64,000 nucleotides of DNA from Beaufortia kweichowensis (GCA_019155185.1 CM032811.1:11800075-11864074), one strand, 5' to 3'. Numbered from the stretch's first letter, positions 25,401 to 38,096 are shown. Made by a program: numbers and translations. Notes: generated by a model from the sequence alone, not told the origin.

Positions 25401-28400
25401 GATGTATATTTTATAGTACTTTATTATGATTGTTTACCAGTGTTACCAGGAAAACAAACTTGCAATATGTGTGGTCATGGAAAATTTTTTACAAGCTTAG
25501 TTTATAGATTCACTGCAAACCTCAAATCGCCATTTTCAATGAAAACAGAAGAACCATCGAAGGCAACCTCCATTACATGAAAACTGCTGAATCCACCGTT
25601 CTCATACCATTGTGCATTGCAACTTCCAAACCAACATTTTTCACTGGGTTATAAATTAGATTAAAAGGCATCTTTAAAGGCATCCTGCTCTGTCCAAAAA
25701 ATACCCCTAAGTCTCACCAAACCACCAAGTTGGTCTCCACACTTAGCTTCAAGGCGCTTTAAATATGAATGTAATGCTGTGACAACATAATCGTGGTGGA
25801 ACAAGACACAATCCCCAGTCCCACATAACATGTTTATGTACAAAGACAGTTAATGCTTACCATATGGGAAGAACTATGTTCATATTATAAAAACCAGGAA
25901 GGCGTGTAATGACAAAGAAAAAATAAATCTTGAACTTGAACTTGAAGCCTGTATATTTTTATTCATATGGCGCCATATGCTTGAGCGTCTATATTCCATT
26001 AACGCATGTCTTTTTGTTTCTTTGTGCAGGACTGTGTTGTATGAATGTTGCCCAGGTTACATGAAGCTTGATGGTATGCGCGGATGTCCTGCAGGTCAGT
26101 AACACTGTGTATGGGTAAATCGATAGTATAGATTCAAGTATAGTTCACCAAAAAACAAAATTTCTGTCATAATTTATTCGCCTTTATGCCGGTCAAAACC
26201 TCTATATGACTCTTTCTTCTGTGGAACACAAATGAGAAATGTTAGTGGTTTTGTGTCCATACAATGGAAGACAATGAGGACTAATGTTGTTTGGTTACCA
26301 ACATTCTTCAAAATATCTTCTTTGTCGTGTGCTGCAGAAAAAAGAAAGACATACAGGTTTGGAATGACATGGGGGGGGATAAAAACAAATTGGATGAAGG
26401 TATAATAATAGATTGAAGTTCTTACACATTAATATAAATCTAATATTGTTGAATCTGTGTTTTAATTTCAGTTGCTCCCATTGACAACGTTTATGGAACT
26501 CTCGGTTTGGTCAAAGCCACAGTTACCCAGGAGTACTCTGCTCTGTCCAAATTACGGGAAGAGATTGAAGGCGCTGGGTCGTACACCTTCTTCGCACCTA
26601 GTAATGAAGCCTGGGATCTTCTCGATCCGGTAACATCTGCCTCCTCTTGCTTTTAATGATGGTTTAAATATGAAATCGAGTGATTCCCTTGACTGTTTTT
26701 GCTTCTTTTTCTTTCAACAGGAGGTGAGAAACGCTCTGGTGAGCAATGTCAACATTGAGCTGTACAATGCTCTGCACTACCACATGGTCAACAAACGTCT
26801 CCTCACCAAAGACCTCAAGAATGGCATGACCGCCACCTCCATGTACAATGACTTGAGCCTGCTCATTAATCATTACTCCAACGGGGTACGTTAATATCGT
26901 CAGGATGGTAAATTAGATGTTTGTTTTGTTTGTCAGACATTTTATACATTCTTCTTGTTTAGATTGTCACCGTGAACTGTGCCAGGATCATTCACGGCAA
27001 CCAGGTGGCCACCAACGGTGTGGTGCACGTCATTGATCGTGTCATCACTGCGGTTGGCAACACCATTCAGGATGTTATTGAAGTGGAAGATGAGCTGAGC
27101 ACTTTGAGCGTACGTCTAAAGAAATCACTTTTAGCACGCTTTGGAACTGGGTAGTCATCATTCTCATACGCTCCATTTGTTCTCTGTTTCCCATCCAGAC
27201 TGTGGCTACTGCTTCAGGTCTGATCGAGAAGTTGGGTCAGCCTGGACACTTCACCTTGTTCGCCCCCACCAACGATGCCTTTGAAAAGCTGGATAGAGAG
27301 GTCCTGGATAGACTAATGGAGGACAAGAATTCCCTTCAAGGTAAGCCAAAGCAGCCAGACACAAAGCTCTATAAAATCCCGTTGCTAAACACAGTGTTTC
27401 CCTTCAAGTTTAGAAATACTGCTAACTCATCATATTGATGGCAGACTTGGCACAAAGCAAAGCTTTATTCCAATTTAATGAGTCAAAGGTGCAGGAAATC
27501 AAGGGTTTGGCGGGTGCCTTGCACTGTTTGTTGATACGAGTCAACTGAATGAGCCGTTTTATGCTGCTTAATGTTTTTTCATCCCCATTCAAACCAGATG
27601 GGCCCACTGTACCCCAAGCTACAGACAGGGTTTCTCAGACGGCTGGCAAACAGCGTAGTAACCACACTTATAATACCGCTTTGAGATTTAGACAGGGTTA
27701 CAGTTAAACCTCTTTAGGATGAGATCAAATATGGCAATTACCATTGTACTGACATTCTCAGTTGAAGTGTAACCGATGGCAAAGACCATCAGAACGTAGC
27801 GGTTGATGGTTGTTTACTTTGGAGTTCAGATGCATTAGCTTTTCCTTCTGATCATCCACGAGGATGACATAATACCTCACTCTTATGAATATAAGGTTTG
27901 TCTAAAATACACTAAGGGTTATATTATGGTATCTGCTAGAGTTAAAACCAAAGTTAAACTAACATTACTGCTGTATTTATTGTTCCAAGCGGAAAGACCA
28001 TTGATTTGTGAGCTGCTTTCATTGAGGAAAGTTGGAGAGATGAAAAGGGAAAGAATTATGTTAATCTTGATAGTAAAATCTGATTCAGTTTGTTCAATGA
28101 CGTGATGTAATTCCACGAGTTCAACAATCAAAGAAAGAAATCACTTAAGATATGGGCATGAACAAACAAAACTTTTTTGGCTTCAGAGTTGCGTGTTTTC
28201 CAGATTGGTGCAGAATACATTTTATCTTGTCTTATGTGGATGATGGGAAGGACCATTCTTCCTCATCATGCCAAAACCTATAGACAGGAAACAGCTGCAA
28301 GCTTTTTGATCCAGTGAAAAATGGTGGCAATGGGATCTTTGCCCTCTTATCAGTCCCTAGCCAGACTCTTTTGACAAGAGATCAGAGCGCTCCATTTGCA

Positions 28401-31400
28401 GTCAAATTGCGTGGCGCTCCATACTCGCTCAAAGTGGACCCAAAGGCTCCCAAGGCTCTCATGGTTCCACAACCCTTGGGGAATTACAGTGCTATCACAG
28501 GTTATCACATATCCATAATCTAATCCAACTTTGATTTGACACAAAGTTTCACAGCGCAAAGAATCACGATTTTGCACATTTTTATACAGCCTTATTCCCA
28601 TGACTTTACCTCATGTGGCATGTTTTAAAAATCAACAACAAATACAACTAATAAATTTTCCATCATTTCCTCATTTCCCATGAGCTGTGTAAGAGGAATA
28701 GCAGATGTGCTCGCATGACAGCGACTGATGTTTCTTCTCTTCCACAGCTCTCCTCAACTACCATCTGTTGAACTCCGTTCAGTGTTCCGAGGCCATAATG
28801 TCCGGCACGTCATTCGAGACTCTGGAGGGCAGCAACGTCGAGATCGGCTGTGATGGAGATAGTCTCACAGTCAACGGTGTCAAGATGGTGCTTAAGAAGG
28901 ATATTGTCACCACCAATGGAGTCATCCATCTCATCGACCAAGTCCTCATGCCAGACTCTGGTTAGCTCATCTGTGTCATTTATAACTTACTGCTTATCTG
29001 TTTTTAAAATATAGATAGATTTTGGTTCACTTTTTCCTGGAACTATACTTCTAAAAATCAAGGTTCTTTGCAGCGGTGCCATAGAAGAACCATTATTGGT
29101 CAAGTCAAAGGTTCTTTAATGAACCTATTTTTCTTACCTTTTTATACTCTGAAGGACCCCTTTTCCACTTGAAAGAACCTTTTGGCCACAGACAGTTTTT
29201 GTGGATGTTAAAAGTTCTTTACCGTATGAAACCATATAGCTAAAAATTGTTCTTCTTTTTCCAAAATGTAATGTACAAAAACACACACAACCCTTTATTA
29301 AAGATTGCTCTTTATGACTATAGACAAGGCTTGAGCCTGCACTGGCTGCTATGCAACAATGCACATTGTGAAAAGGGTTATATAAATAAACTGAATTGAA
29401 TAGGCTTGAATCATCTTTGGGAAATTCATAGTGGAGATCATGGGTGGCCTCAAATCCTTATCAGAGAGTCTACTCATAGATCTGAAGTGTTGTTATTCAA
29501 GTTTATGTGTGTGTGTTTGAATGATTATTTTCCCCATTATTGCAAGATCTTTTCTCTGGGAAATGTTTTTGTTCTTGGGAAATGCAAGTTTATAAGACAT
29601 AAACAACAAGATTGCTTCTTACTAAATGACACTGAGTAGAAAGTTTATTTGTAAGTGATGATATAAAAAAGAACAAAATTAATCTGTTAAACACAAGTTC
29701 CAATGATTTGTCATTATAAATCTTCTATCAAACTATGGTCTACTAAAAAGACTATTACAAAATGAAGCTTTTCTATCATGCATCAGGCCCTAAACATTGA
29801 CATTTTACCTTTTTCCTCCAAGCCAAGCAGGTTTTGGAGCTGGTTGGCCAATCTCAGGGCACCTTTGGTGATATGTTGATGGAACTGGGCTTATCTGCAG
29901 CTATGAGACCCAAGACTGAGTACACGCTTCTGGCCCCAATCAACGGAGCCTTCAATGGTGAGCAAACATGTCTACATAGCACATATCTCAACTGCTGTTT
30001 GATTCACTTTCATCACCTGTTCTTTGAACGTCTGATATGGCATGCTGGATCTTTTCTGGTTAACTTTCTCTCTCCTGTAACTCGGATTACTCATGGCAAA
30101 GCAGGTGTGCAAACAGGATTGGTATGGGAAATGGTGTTTGTTTTATGAACTCGCTGACACCAACAACAAAGCGATGGAGCAGGAAAGCTTCAGCTTTTCC
30201 ACCTCCCAGAAGACCTCACAGGAGGCTAAACTAGATCTTTCACCTCATCATCGCATGTTTATAGTTCATTTGTGACTAATGACAGGTGAACACATTCATC
30301 ACGTTGTGTTTACTGGGTAAACCATTTCTTTTAATGGACCGCGTGGGGAAAGGGACAGTGCCTGAGGTTACAATCACTTAAAGTCCCGTCTGGGAATGTA
30401 CATACCACAACTTGGCCAGCTTTTCACAAGTCTTTACATGCTGTAGTTTAAAATATGAATGTTTTTGTGGAATAGCTTTTTTAGTTTGAGATGTATTTTA
30501 ACATGGATGAGGTCACTGGGTTTCCGAGCTGCAACGTGTAGTTGATTATCCTACAGTTTGGTCTGTCCATGGTACATGATTAGCATCAAGTGAAAATCTG
30601 TTTTTGATATGCGTCTAGATGAGGTGATGTCCATGGACCAGAGCTTTCTCAAGCTCATCCTGGAAAACCACATCCTGAAAAATAAGATTGTCCTGAGCGA
30701 GCTGTATAACGGTCAGCGCCTGGAAACCCTCACAGGCAAATTTCTAAGAGTCTTTGTCTATCGTACCGTAAGTATTATTTTAAGTTTCTGAACAATATGT
30801 ATAAGTTAACCATTATTATCATTCTTATCAGATCCTTATCAGACATATTTAGAGATACTTGAATGCCCAAAATATTAAAATAATGTATATTTGTAAAATA
30901 TATGTGTATACATGTATTTAGATTTTTTTCCCCTAATTTATTTATTTTATATAAATTTTAATGTTATTTAATATACGGTAATGTACGTAATATACTTATT
31001 GATATAAATTTTATATATATTATATTTTACATATATATAGTTTATATATAATTTTTTATGTATTTAATGTAATGCAATATATATTAATGTGCGTTATACT
31101 TTTTATATATATTAAAATAAAATACTAAACATTTTATATTATGTTTCAAAATTCAGCTTCTTTTATTGTAGCTACCTTGGGATACGCTTGCATGTTGGAT
31201 GTTGAAAATGTTGGAAACACTAACATCAAAAGTTTTGAAAATATATGTTAGACAGGAAAAAAAAGAGGAACATATAGAAGCACATTCATAAAAAGACTCC
31301 ATTACATCACACAGCTGAAACCTCCGGCAGTATATGATTTTTTTCTCTGGCCATTACTTACAGTGACATTTATTGACATTGTAATAACTCAAAAGTTTTC

Positions 31401-34400
31401 ATGAGTTTACTCAGAGGAAGTGACCTGTCTCGTAACATTGTTAATTACAAGGCCGTCTGCATCGAGAACGCCTGCCTGATCCGAGGAAGCAAAGAGGGAA
31501 GTAACGGAGCTCTCCATCTCATGAAGACTCTCATCAGTCCAGCAGAGTCCAACATGTATCAAATTCTGGTGAAGAATGGAGCCTTCAAGTAAGAAAATTA
31601 AAAGTCTAAAGCTCTAACTGAACTACTGTACAACTCAGGAAACAAATGCAATTGCATTTAGAAGGAGTTACTCTAGATTTTAAGGGTTTATCACATTAAA
31701 ACCTTTGGAGAACCTCTGGAGAACCTCTAGGCACCTTTCAGTTTTCTAAAGATCTTACTTCTAGTTCATGGAGAGACTGTCAATCACACCATAAGGGAAA
31801 ACTTTCAAGGCATTTGAAATGTATATCAGGTTTCCTTAAGTACATACATAGGATATTTGAGACTCCGTTTTAAAGATGCCTTGAGGTTTTTCAATATTTT
31901 TACAGAGATTAACACTCACAATGTCATTATCATTGTTAAAGTGATGATTGACTGTGTTCCAGGATCTTTTTGTCTCTGATGGAAGCGGCGGGACTGACTG
32001 ATCTCCTGAAGCAGGATGGAGATTTTACACTCTTTGCCCCCACCGATGAGGCCTTCGCAGGGCTCACCGAGAGAGACTTGACTCTTTTAAAGAGTGAGTT
32101 TCTTTATACATTACGATCTTTCAGACATGCACCCAGAATGTCCCAGGATCTGACAGCTCCTCTTTGTGATCAGGTGATGTCAATGCCCTCAGAGCCATTC
32201 TGCTCTATCACTTCAGTAAGGGCATCTTCATTGGTGGAGGTTTGGAGATGGGCGTCACTAACCTCCTCAAATCTCTGCAGGGCAGCAATCTCAAAGTTCT
32301 GTATGTAAGTATCCATCCATCTGTTATAAGGACATGATGTAAAATGATACCTGACAGCTCAAATTATAAATGAGGATAAAGTAATTAGACTGTTTTGAAC
32401 ACTTATGTTTTATGCATTTGCTCAATCATTTTTGTTTGTTTTTAACCCAAAAAAGTTACACATTGCAGCGTTAATATAAGTTTTAGATTTAAGATATGTA
32501 AGAAACATAAGGTGAAAATTTTAACTCAATGACCTCATCTTGATAAATCCTTTTATTAACTGGCAGATACATGTTGAAGATGAAAGTCATTCCAGGCAAC
32601 AGCTTTATAGACCTCCTGCTACTTTATTTAATCACAAAAGTTATGCTTTTGTCTTTTTATAATATTTATTTCTTGCAAAAATGTACCATATAGGCAAATG
32701 AGAGCATGCAGGTGAACACTGTAAAAGTTCCTGAGTCTGATCTGATGGCCACAAACGGAGTCATTCACTTTGTCAGGACTCTTCTGTACCCTGAGGGTGA
32801 GGATTATTCAATAACACAACCATAACAAGTTCAACTGTTAAACACTCTCTAATAAATAAATATCTGTGGTTTTCTTTTGAAGATATTCCTGTTGGGAGCC
32901 AGGAACTCCTTTTACTCCTAAAGAGGATTATCCGATACATCCAGATTAAGGTAGTGAATTACAGCATGTGTCTAAACCGCTGAGACAGCAGCACCCAGCC
33001 CTGCAGGCTCCTTCAGGAGGCCCATTTACCCCCTATGTATTCTTTTAGTAACCCTGAAGATTAAATTTAATTATGTGCAACCTGATGCCTCTTGTGTAAT
33101 TCTATTGAACATGCCTGAAACGGATATTTACTGAGATGGATTTTCCAGCTTGTGTACCAATGTGTATTTTTTACTTTTTTTACAGTTTGATTCTAGATAC
33201 AGATTTCAGGAGATCCCGCTGACATTTATGAGTATGTATATTATTTGTCTCCTAATATTTGTTATAAGTAATAATATAAGTCGCTTTGGATAAAAGCGTC
33301 AGCTAAATGCCTAAATGTATATTATATTAGAAATTATCCTTATGTCAATGCATTCACATTTAGATGTTGTGTTGTAATCTAACATTATTTTTCTTTTTTT
33401 TGTAGAAAGAATCATCACAGGTAAGATACAGAAGTAAAGATCTTTATTTATTAAAAATGTATAATTGGTTTTGTTTGTACAACAACGTAAATGTTTGTTT
33501 TATCCATCTCTGCAGTTCCTGGTGATGTTACAAAAGTCACCAGAGTTATCCAGGGTGAGCCCACTATTACCAAAGTGACACGGGTTATCGAAGGCGAGCC
33601 GACTATTACAAAGGTTACCCGCAGGATTGAAGGGGAACCGACTATCACCAAGGTTACCAGGGTAATCGAAGGTGAACCAACCATCACCAAGGTTACCAGG
33701 GTAATCGAAGGGGAACCAACCATCACCAAAGTCACCAGGGTTGTTGAAGGTAAGCATAATGTAGCACATCTATGATACACCTTTGTGAGGAATATTTTAG
33801 AAATATGTGTTGTTTTTTATTTCCTTAAATGGATTATCAGTGTTGGAGAAACTGAAGGTTCCCCTGAAATGTAAACTTAGGAGAGCACATTTGATTTTTG
33901 TTTGAGCCCGCTTGGATCCATGTGCAATACAAAATGTAAAAGATAAACAGAAAGTTCGCTAGTTTTACAGTAGCTGGTTATTCTCCAACGTGGCAACATT
34001 GCTGTTTAACGTGGCAGTGAAAGAATCATAATCCATATAAATGATTTGGAATGCTAATGTGGAAAATATATGTGATGTCTTTACAGTTCATGTGTAGCTC
34101 TAACCAGATCCGCTTCTTTTCTGGATCACACAGTTGTTGACACCTGCTTAATGTTTTGTATCAACAGGTCCTGAGTACTCTGTCGGCAGCTCCTACAATA
34201 TGGAGCTTTATGGTAGAGTGACGCTTCAAACCCTTTACTAGCATGCTGGTGTCGGTGCTAACAGTTTAAAAACCCTCGGCTCATTTGTTCCAAAACTTTT
34301 TTCCGTATATAGTTTCTCATTTTATAGGTTACAGAAAACACTCTATTGCAAACAAACAACTAAACCTTTTACTTCTTTCATTCTCCTTTGGATAAGCTGG

Positions 34401-34865
34401 AGTAAACCTGGTCGTTTCATCCACTAATCTTTCTTCCTTTTTCTTTTTTCCTCTAATTCTTATAATGAGATAAATGCCCATATTATACATTTTTTTCAAA
34501 TTTTTCCTCTTTAGATGTTGGAGAAAACCCTGAAAGCATCACTAGAATGATTGAAGGTGAGTTTGTTACATTTGCAAAAAGTTTCTAAATAACTATTCTG
34601 TTAAACATGGGTGACTTTATCATCTGTTGCAAATAAATTTACAGAAGGTACAAGAAGAGTCCCAGGAAGAAGAGTCCCAGGTAAAGAAATCACCTAAAAA
34701 ATTATTTGTATTTTAAAATAAAACAAAAAACTTTCGTAAGCGTGGATTACTATGCACTCATGCTTGGCCAACCAGAAAAATAATAAACATTTCTACAAAA
34801 TGACTTCTCTTATCACAGGAACCCGGAGGAGAACCAGAAACATCAGTGCAAGGAAGGAACAGTGA
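22486..34865 (+). CDS. postn: Periostin, secreted EMI/FAS1 matrix protein
   Basis: This matricellular protein is expected in collagen-rich connective tissue, where periostin binds matrix proteins and integrins. Coding exons: 22486-22604, 23210-23308, 26030-26094, 26472-26629, 26721-26885, 26963-27109, 27199-27340, 28748-28960, 29823-29957, 30619-30767, 31452-31588, 31963-32093, 32174-32304, 32694-32796, 32883-32950, 33186-33231, 33406-33420, 33516-33749, 34168-34212, 34515-34556, 34645-34680, 34819-34865. Joined length is 2427 nt, or 808 residues (human about 836). It has a signal peptide (MKLLFIATFALFVLSAF), a Cys-rich EMI domain (about 40-94) and four FAS1 domains (about 95-630). The FAS1 H1/H2 motifs are visible: FFAPSNEAW/TNGVVHVIDRV, TLFAPTNDAF/TNGVIHLIDQV, TLLAPINGAF/GALHLMKTLI and TLFAPTDEAF/TNGVIHFVRTL. 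Eleven cysteines match the mammalian pattern. The C-terminal region is a six-unit repeat exon, then short symmetrical exons and a basic tail (GTRRRTRNISARKEQ). Relative to TGFBI, the EMI plus repeat tail favours periostin. Paralog a or b is unresolved. Confidence 0.97.
23309..26029 (+). other. postn: postn intron 2 (2.7 kb)
   Basis: The largest postn intron. No exon or protein-like frame was recognised, and no clear repeat family was identified. It may hold regulatory sequence. Confidence 0.75.
26141..26400. mobile_element. Palindromic cyprinid MITE in postn intron 3
   Basis: The left arm (from TAGTTCACCA through TCTTTCTTCTGTGGAACACA) and the right arm (ACCAACATTCTTCAAAATAT through AGGTTTGGAATGACATGGGG) are inverted copies of each other, the signature of a very common cyprinid foldback-like DNA element. 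No coding capacity. It supports a cyprinid origin for the window. Confidence 0.75.
27341..28747 (+). other. postn: postn intron 7 (1.4 kb)
   Basis: Separates the second FAS1 domain exon at 27199-27340 from 28748-28960. No further exon, RNA gene or recognised repeat was seen. Confidence 0.75.
29051..29262 (+). repeat. Interspersed repeat with GGTTCTTT/AAAGAACC motifs, copy 1
   Basis: Lies in postn intron 8. Its text (AAGGTTCTTTGCAGCGGTGC, then GCCATAGAAGAACCATTATT) reappears in reverse complement at 59479-59640 in dclk1 intron 2, so it is a dispersed family, probably a non-autonomous DNA element. It contains internal GGTTCTTT/AAAGAACC alternation. Confidence 0.75.
29315..29402 (+). repeat. 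Teleost LINE/SINE 3' tail
   Basis: Contains GCACATTGTGAAAAGGGTTA followed by TATAAATAAACTGAATTGAA, the familiar 3' end of fish L2-type or SINE elements. Directly follows copy 1 of the GGTTCTTT repeat in postn intron 8. Confidence 0.65.
30890..31140. repeat. AT-rich low-complexity tract
   Basis: About 250 bp of mostly ATATAT/TTTAT sequence in postn intron 10. No gene content. Confidence 0.8.
33280..33318 (+). repeat. Teleost SINE/LINE-tail fragment
   Basis: Near-consensus core GTCGCTTTGGATAAAAGCGT, then CAGCTAAATG. It lies in postn intron 16 between the short exons 33186-33231 and 33406-33420. Confidence 0.75.
33516..33749 (+). repeat. postn: Six-unit 39-bp coding repeat (postn exon 18)
   Basis: This exon is exactly 234 bp, six units of 39 bp starting at 33516, 33555, 33594, 33633, 33672 and 33711. 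Each encodes a 13-residue unit of the form GEPTITKVTRVIE. The first is divergent (VPGDVTKVTRVIQ) and the third reads VTRRIE. Units 4-6 are the most alike in DNA, which suggests the most recent copying. Exon and unit boundaries coincide, both in phase 1. Alternating beta-prone residues (T, V, I) suggest an extended or beta-strand stalk between FAS1-4 and the basic tail. The mammalian C-terminal region has related but much less regular IEGEP-type units, each spread over its own exon. Confidence 0.95.
34168..34680 (+). other. postn: Run of symmetrical cassette-type exons of postn
   Basis: Exons 34168-34212 (45 nt), 34515-34556 (42 nt) and 34645-34680 (36 nt) all start and end in phase 1, as do the 15-nt microexon 33406-33420 and the 234-nt repeat exon. 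Any can be skipped without shifting the frame, matching the known alternative splicing of the periostin C-terminus in mammals. The 42-nt exon (DVGENPESITRMIE) looks like a diverged copy of the 13-residue unit. Which combinations are used cannot be seen from DNA. Confidence 0.7.
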
Positions 34866-35499
34866 GCGAGAAAACATGACCTGAAGCGCAAACAAGAGGT
34901 TTAAGAAACAAAAAACACACTTTCTTCATTTACTTGTGCAACGGTTTAAAACCCACCAAGTTGGAGATGGATTCAAGGCGGTCGAGATACAAACTCTATA
35001 TCAATCTTTGTTGGCTGTTTTGTCATTCAGAAATGACATAATGATTTTTGTTCAAGTATGTTTGGTCAGAACAGGGATATTAATTCTTCCCCTTATGTGT
35101 GTGTAAATATTTTTTGTAAAGTGTGGTTTGTTGGGAACAATTCAGGGTGTAGACTTTAAACCTGCAATATTGCAACATGGCTTTAATGTTTTGGGGGTTT
35201 GCCATTGCATGTACAATGATTTTATGGTGCTCATGTTTAAATCAAATTTGTATTTGGAGAATTTTGTCAAAGTATATGTTTTTCTTTTTTCAGTAGGGTA
35301 GTGTTTGATTTTTCTTCCTGTTTTGTGTGTGTAATTCTAAGTGTGTGTATTTTACGAAACTCTTGAACAAAATTCATTACATGCTGCACAATGCATCCTT
35401 TGAAAACTCATTATCTTAAACTGCATCTTTGCATTACCAGTCCATTTAATTAGATAGAAACAGGTATTGGCATCTTTCCATTTATTGTACAATTTCCTT

Positions 35500-35505
35500 A
35501 ATAAA
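35500..35505 (+). terminator. postn: postn polyadenylation signal
   Basis: AATAAA about 635 nt after the stop codon (34863-34865), followed by a GT-rich stretch (GTCTCAGTGTTTGATGTT). The postn transcript probably ends near 35.52 kb. Confidence 0.7.
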
Positions 35506-35778
35506 CGTTTAGACAATTATGTCTCAGTGTTTGATGTTACTCAAGCATTCAAGCATAACACATTCACTTTAACTATAAACTAATTATAAACTGCAGCTAC
35601 ATCTAATACCAACCAGAGAGCAATTAAATCCATTTCAGTCAATCTAGGATATACTTCACAGTAATTAATCTTAAAATATAATCATTCTTTCATTTATAAA
35701 ACTGGTCTGCACCAACTGAATATGTATTGACATGTAACTAGATATTTACTTTATTCAGTGCCAGAGCAGTATGGTTTT

Positions 35779-35955
35779 ACTCATCTTAGTCTGGTTCCTT
35801 TTAAGGTTTTCTCCCTCACAACCTAAACATCGTATTGAGTTTTTTCCTGCCACAATTGGCTTGTTCACTGGGGCATAAAGCAGGGTCCAAACTCTGTACA
35901 GATGCTCTGCAATCATATGTATTGTGAAAGGTTCGATAGAAATAAAAGCTGCATT
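35779..35955 (+). repeat. Fish LINE/SINE 3'-end-like repeat
   Basis: Contains TCTGGTTCCTTTTAAGGTTT, then TTTTTCCTGCC, CTTGTTCACTGGGG and ATAGAAATAAAAGCTGCATT. This order resembles a very common teleost retroposon 3' segment. It starts about 270 bp after the postn poly(A) site. Confidence 0.55.
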
Positions 35956-36741
35956 AAATCCAAGAAATATCTGTTGAAGTAAGAAATGCAGATAGAAGGA
36001 AGGTGCATTAATGTTTCATGAGAACAGTTGTGTAAGTCAAGTCATCAACAGATCTGAACTTGTTTAACAACAACTCCATCATCACTTCTAGTATACTGCA
36101 AAATCAGCACAAAAATATAACGTCCATATTTCTATAGGCTGTGTAAGTACGAAATTGCATGCCAAATGTTTAGAGATTTAACTATAAAGTTATGCAAAAT
36201 TTGAAATTTGAATTTTAATGAAATTTAATGTGAAAGTTTAATGAATGAAATACAGCTTTTTTATTTTAAGATCAAATTCCCCCCATCCCAACGAAGGCAC
36301 ATTGGCATTCATTTTCGTTGCCTCCAGCTAATCACTCATCAGGAAAAAACAGAAGCTCTCTAAACGTGTTGTCGGATAGGTAAATATTACAGAAACTTTA
36401 CAAGTAATGCTTCTGATCCGCTGTATTCTACAGCTGGAATCATACACGGCACTTTCAGATGTAGATTGAGACCACTGAAGTGCACTAAATGGCACATTTC
36501 TTTTCAACCCTTAATTTGTTATACTATATTTGTTTACTATTTATGTAACTATAGACAAACACCCGCATTACAGAACTTTGTTTCATACTCATTTGACAAT
36601 ATCAATTTACATCTTTGTCATTTATCGTGTGTCAATTTAACATGTTTCTTTCTTATTATGTGTAATGTCTCTGTGTCATTGTGAATGAGATGTGATATAT
36701 AAGCAGCGTCTGCCACAGGAATGTCCCTATGTGACATGCTT

Positions 36742-36761
36742 TTACCTTACCTTACCTTACC
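36742..36761. repeat. (TTACC)n short tandem repeat
   Basis: Four copies of a TTACC pentamer next to a possible retroposon tail (GCGTCTGCCA at 36707). Confidence 0.8.
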
Positions 36762-38096
36762 TGTCACTAATCACTGTATGGACCAGTCAAGACGCACCTT
36801 TTTTACAGAATTTTACACAACATCTTTCTGTGTTTAAGCATGTCACACACTGACATTTTGTGTCAGTATGGAATGTAGTGAACTTGGAGACCCTGTAGAT
36901 CTTAAGCACCTTAAAAACACAAACCTATAGAACCATGCAAACTACTATACAGTAGTAATTATATAAACAAATTTGAATGTATTTGATTTTATTTTATTTC
37001 TTTGCAACTATATGCTTGCATGTATGTATATGGCCAACGCAGCTAAGAATGTAAAGACTCAAGACTAAACTTGCTGCTCCTCATTTCCATAAAGAAGTCA
37101 TGAAGGGAAATTTGTAATGGGGGCCAGTGGGGACACGCAGCTGTGATACTTCCAAGAACTGCACTCACATCACTGAACGTAGAAACCAACATTATTGTCT
37201 GCTGTTTATAAGCCGTTTAAACATGAGGTCAGACATGACATCAGGCCAACTTGAAAATTTAAATTCTAATAATAGACAAAATAAACAAATATGTCTAGAG
37301 CTTTTCTATAAGCAACATCGCTGATATGATGAAGTCTTGCTTCAGGCAATCCGTAGCAGCTTGTTCAGACAAAGGTGTGATGTACGAAGTGGGATGATAC
37401 ACTCATACACCCCCACACCCTTTAAAAACAATATATCAGATCTCTTTCTCAATGTGTGCATCCCAAGTTTAGGTAAAAGTTATCTTTACGTGTTATATGC
37501 AGAAGTGGAAATAACATGATGTTACAAAAACTTTTATACTTGAAGTTATTGTTTCTTTAAAGTTATTACTAGCAAAAATGCCCTTTTGTGTTACTTTTCT
37601 CACATGCTACATAACACAACTAAATAATAAAACCAAAATACTAATGAAAAGAACATTTGTGTACCTGTATGAGCAATGTTTTATAGCTATGCCACTTACA
37701 TCAGTCAGGGTCAGTCATACCCCAAAGGCAAAGGCCACAACCCCAACACGAGACCTTTAAGACCCAACAAAATAGACACTTAACTCACAGTCCAGGTGGA
37801 ATGTTAACAACTTTACACACATATTACAACAGTTGCTGTAAAACACCAAAGGAAAGAGTCAGTTGGACCTGTCAAATTTACTTGGAGACATCAGTAATTA
37901 TGTGGTATTGGACATAAGGAGTTAGTCAGAAGAGGAAGAACCTTTCCTGGATACTAAAACACACATTGTTTGTAATGATAGTTACAATCTTAAAATCTTA
38001 GTTGGCTATGCAGTCTTACACCTAAGAGTCTAGACTTCATAAGGCGATGAAATGGAACGTCTTTTTGTTCATAATACAATATTATACCTTATACTT

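Noticed and set aside
33451..33780. Two long minus-strand frames opposite the periostin repeat
   Set aside because: Shadow frames of the six 39-bp units; periodic, with no independent evidence.
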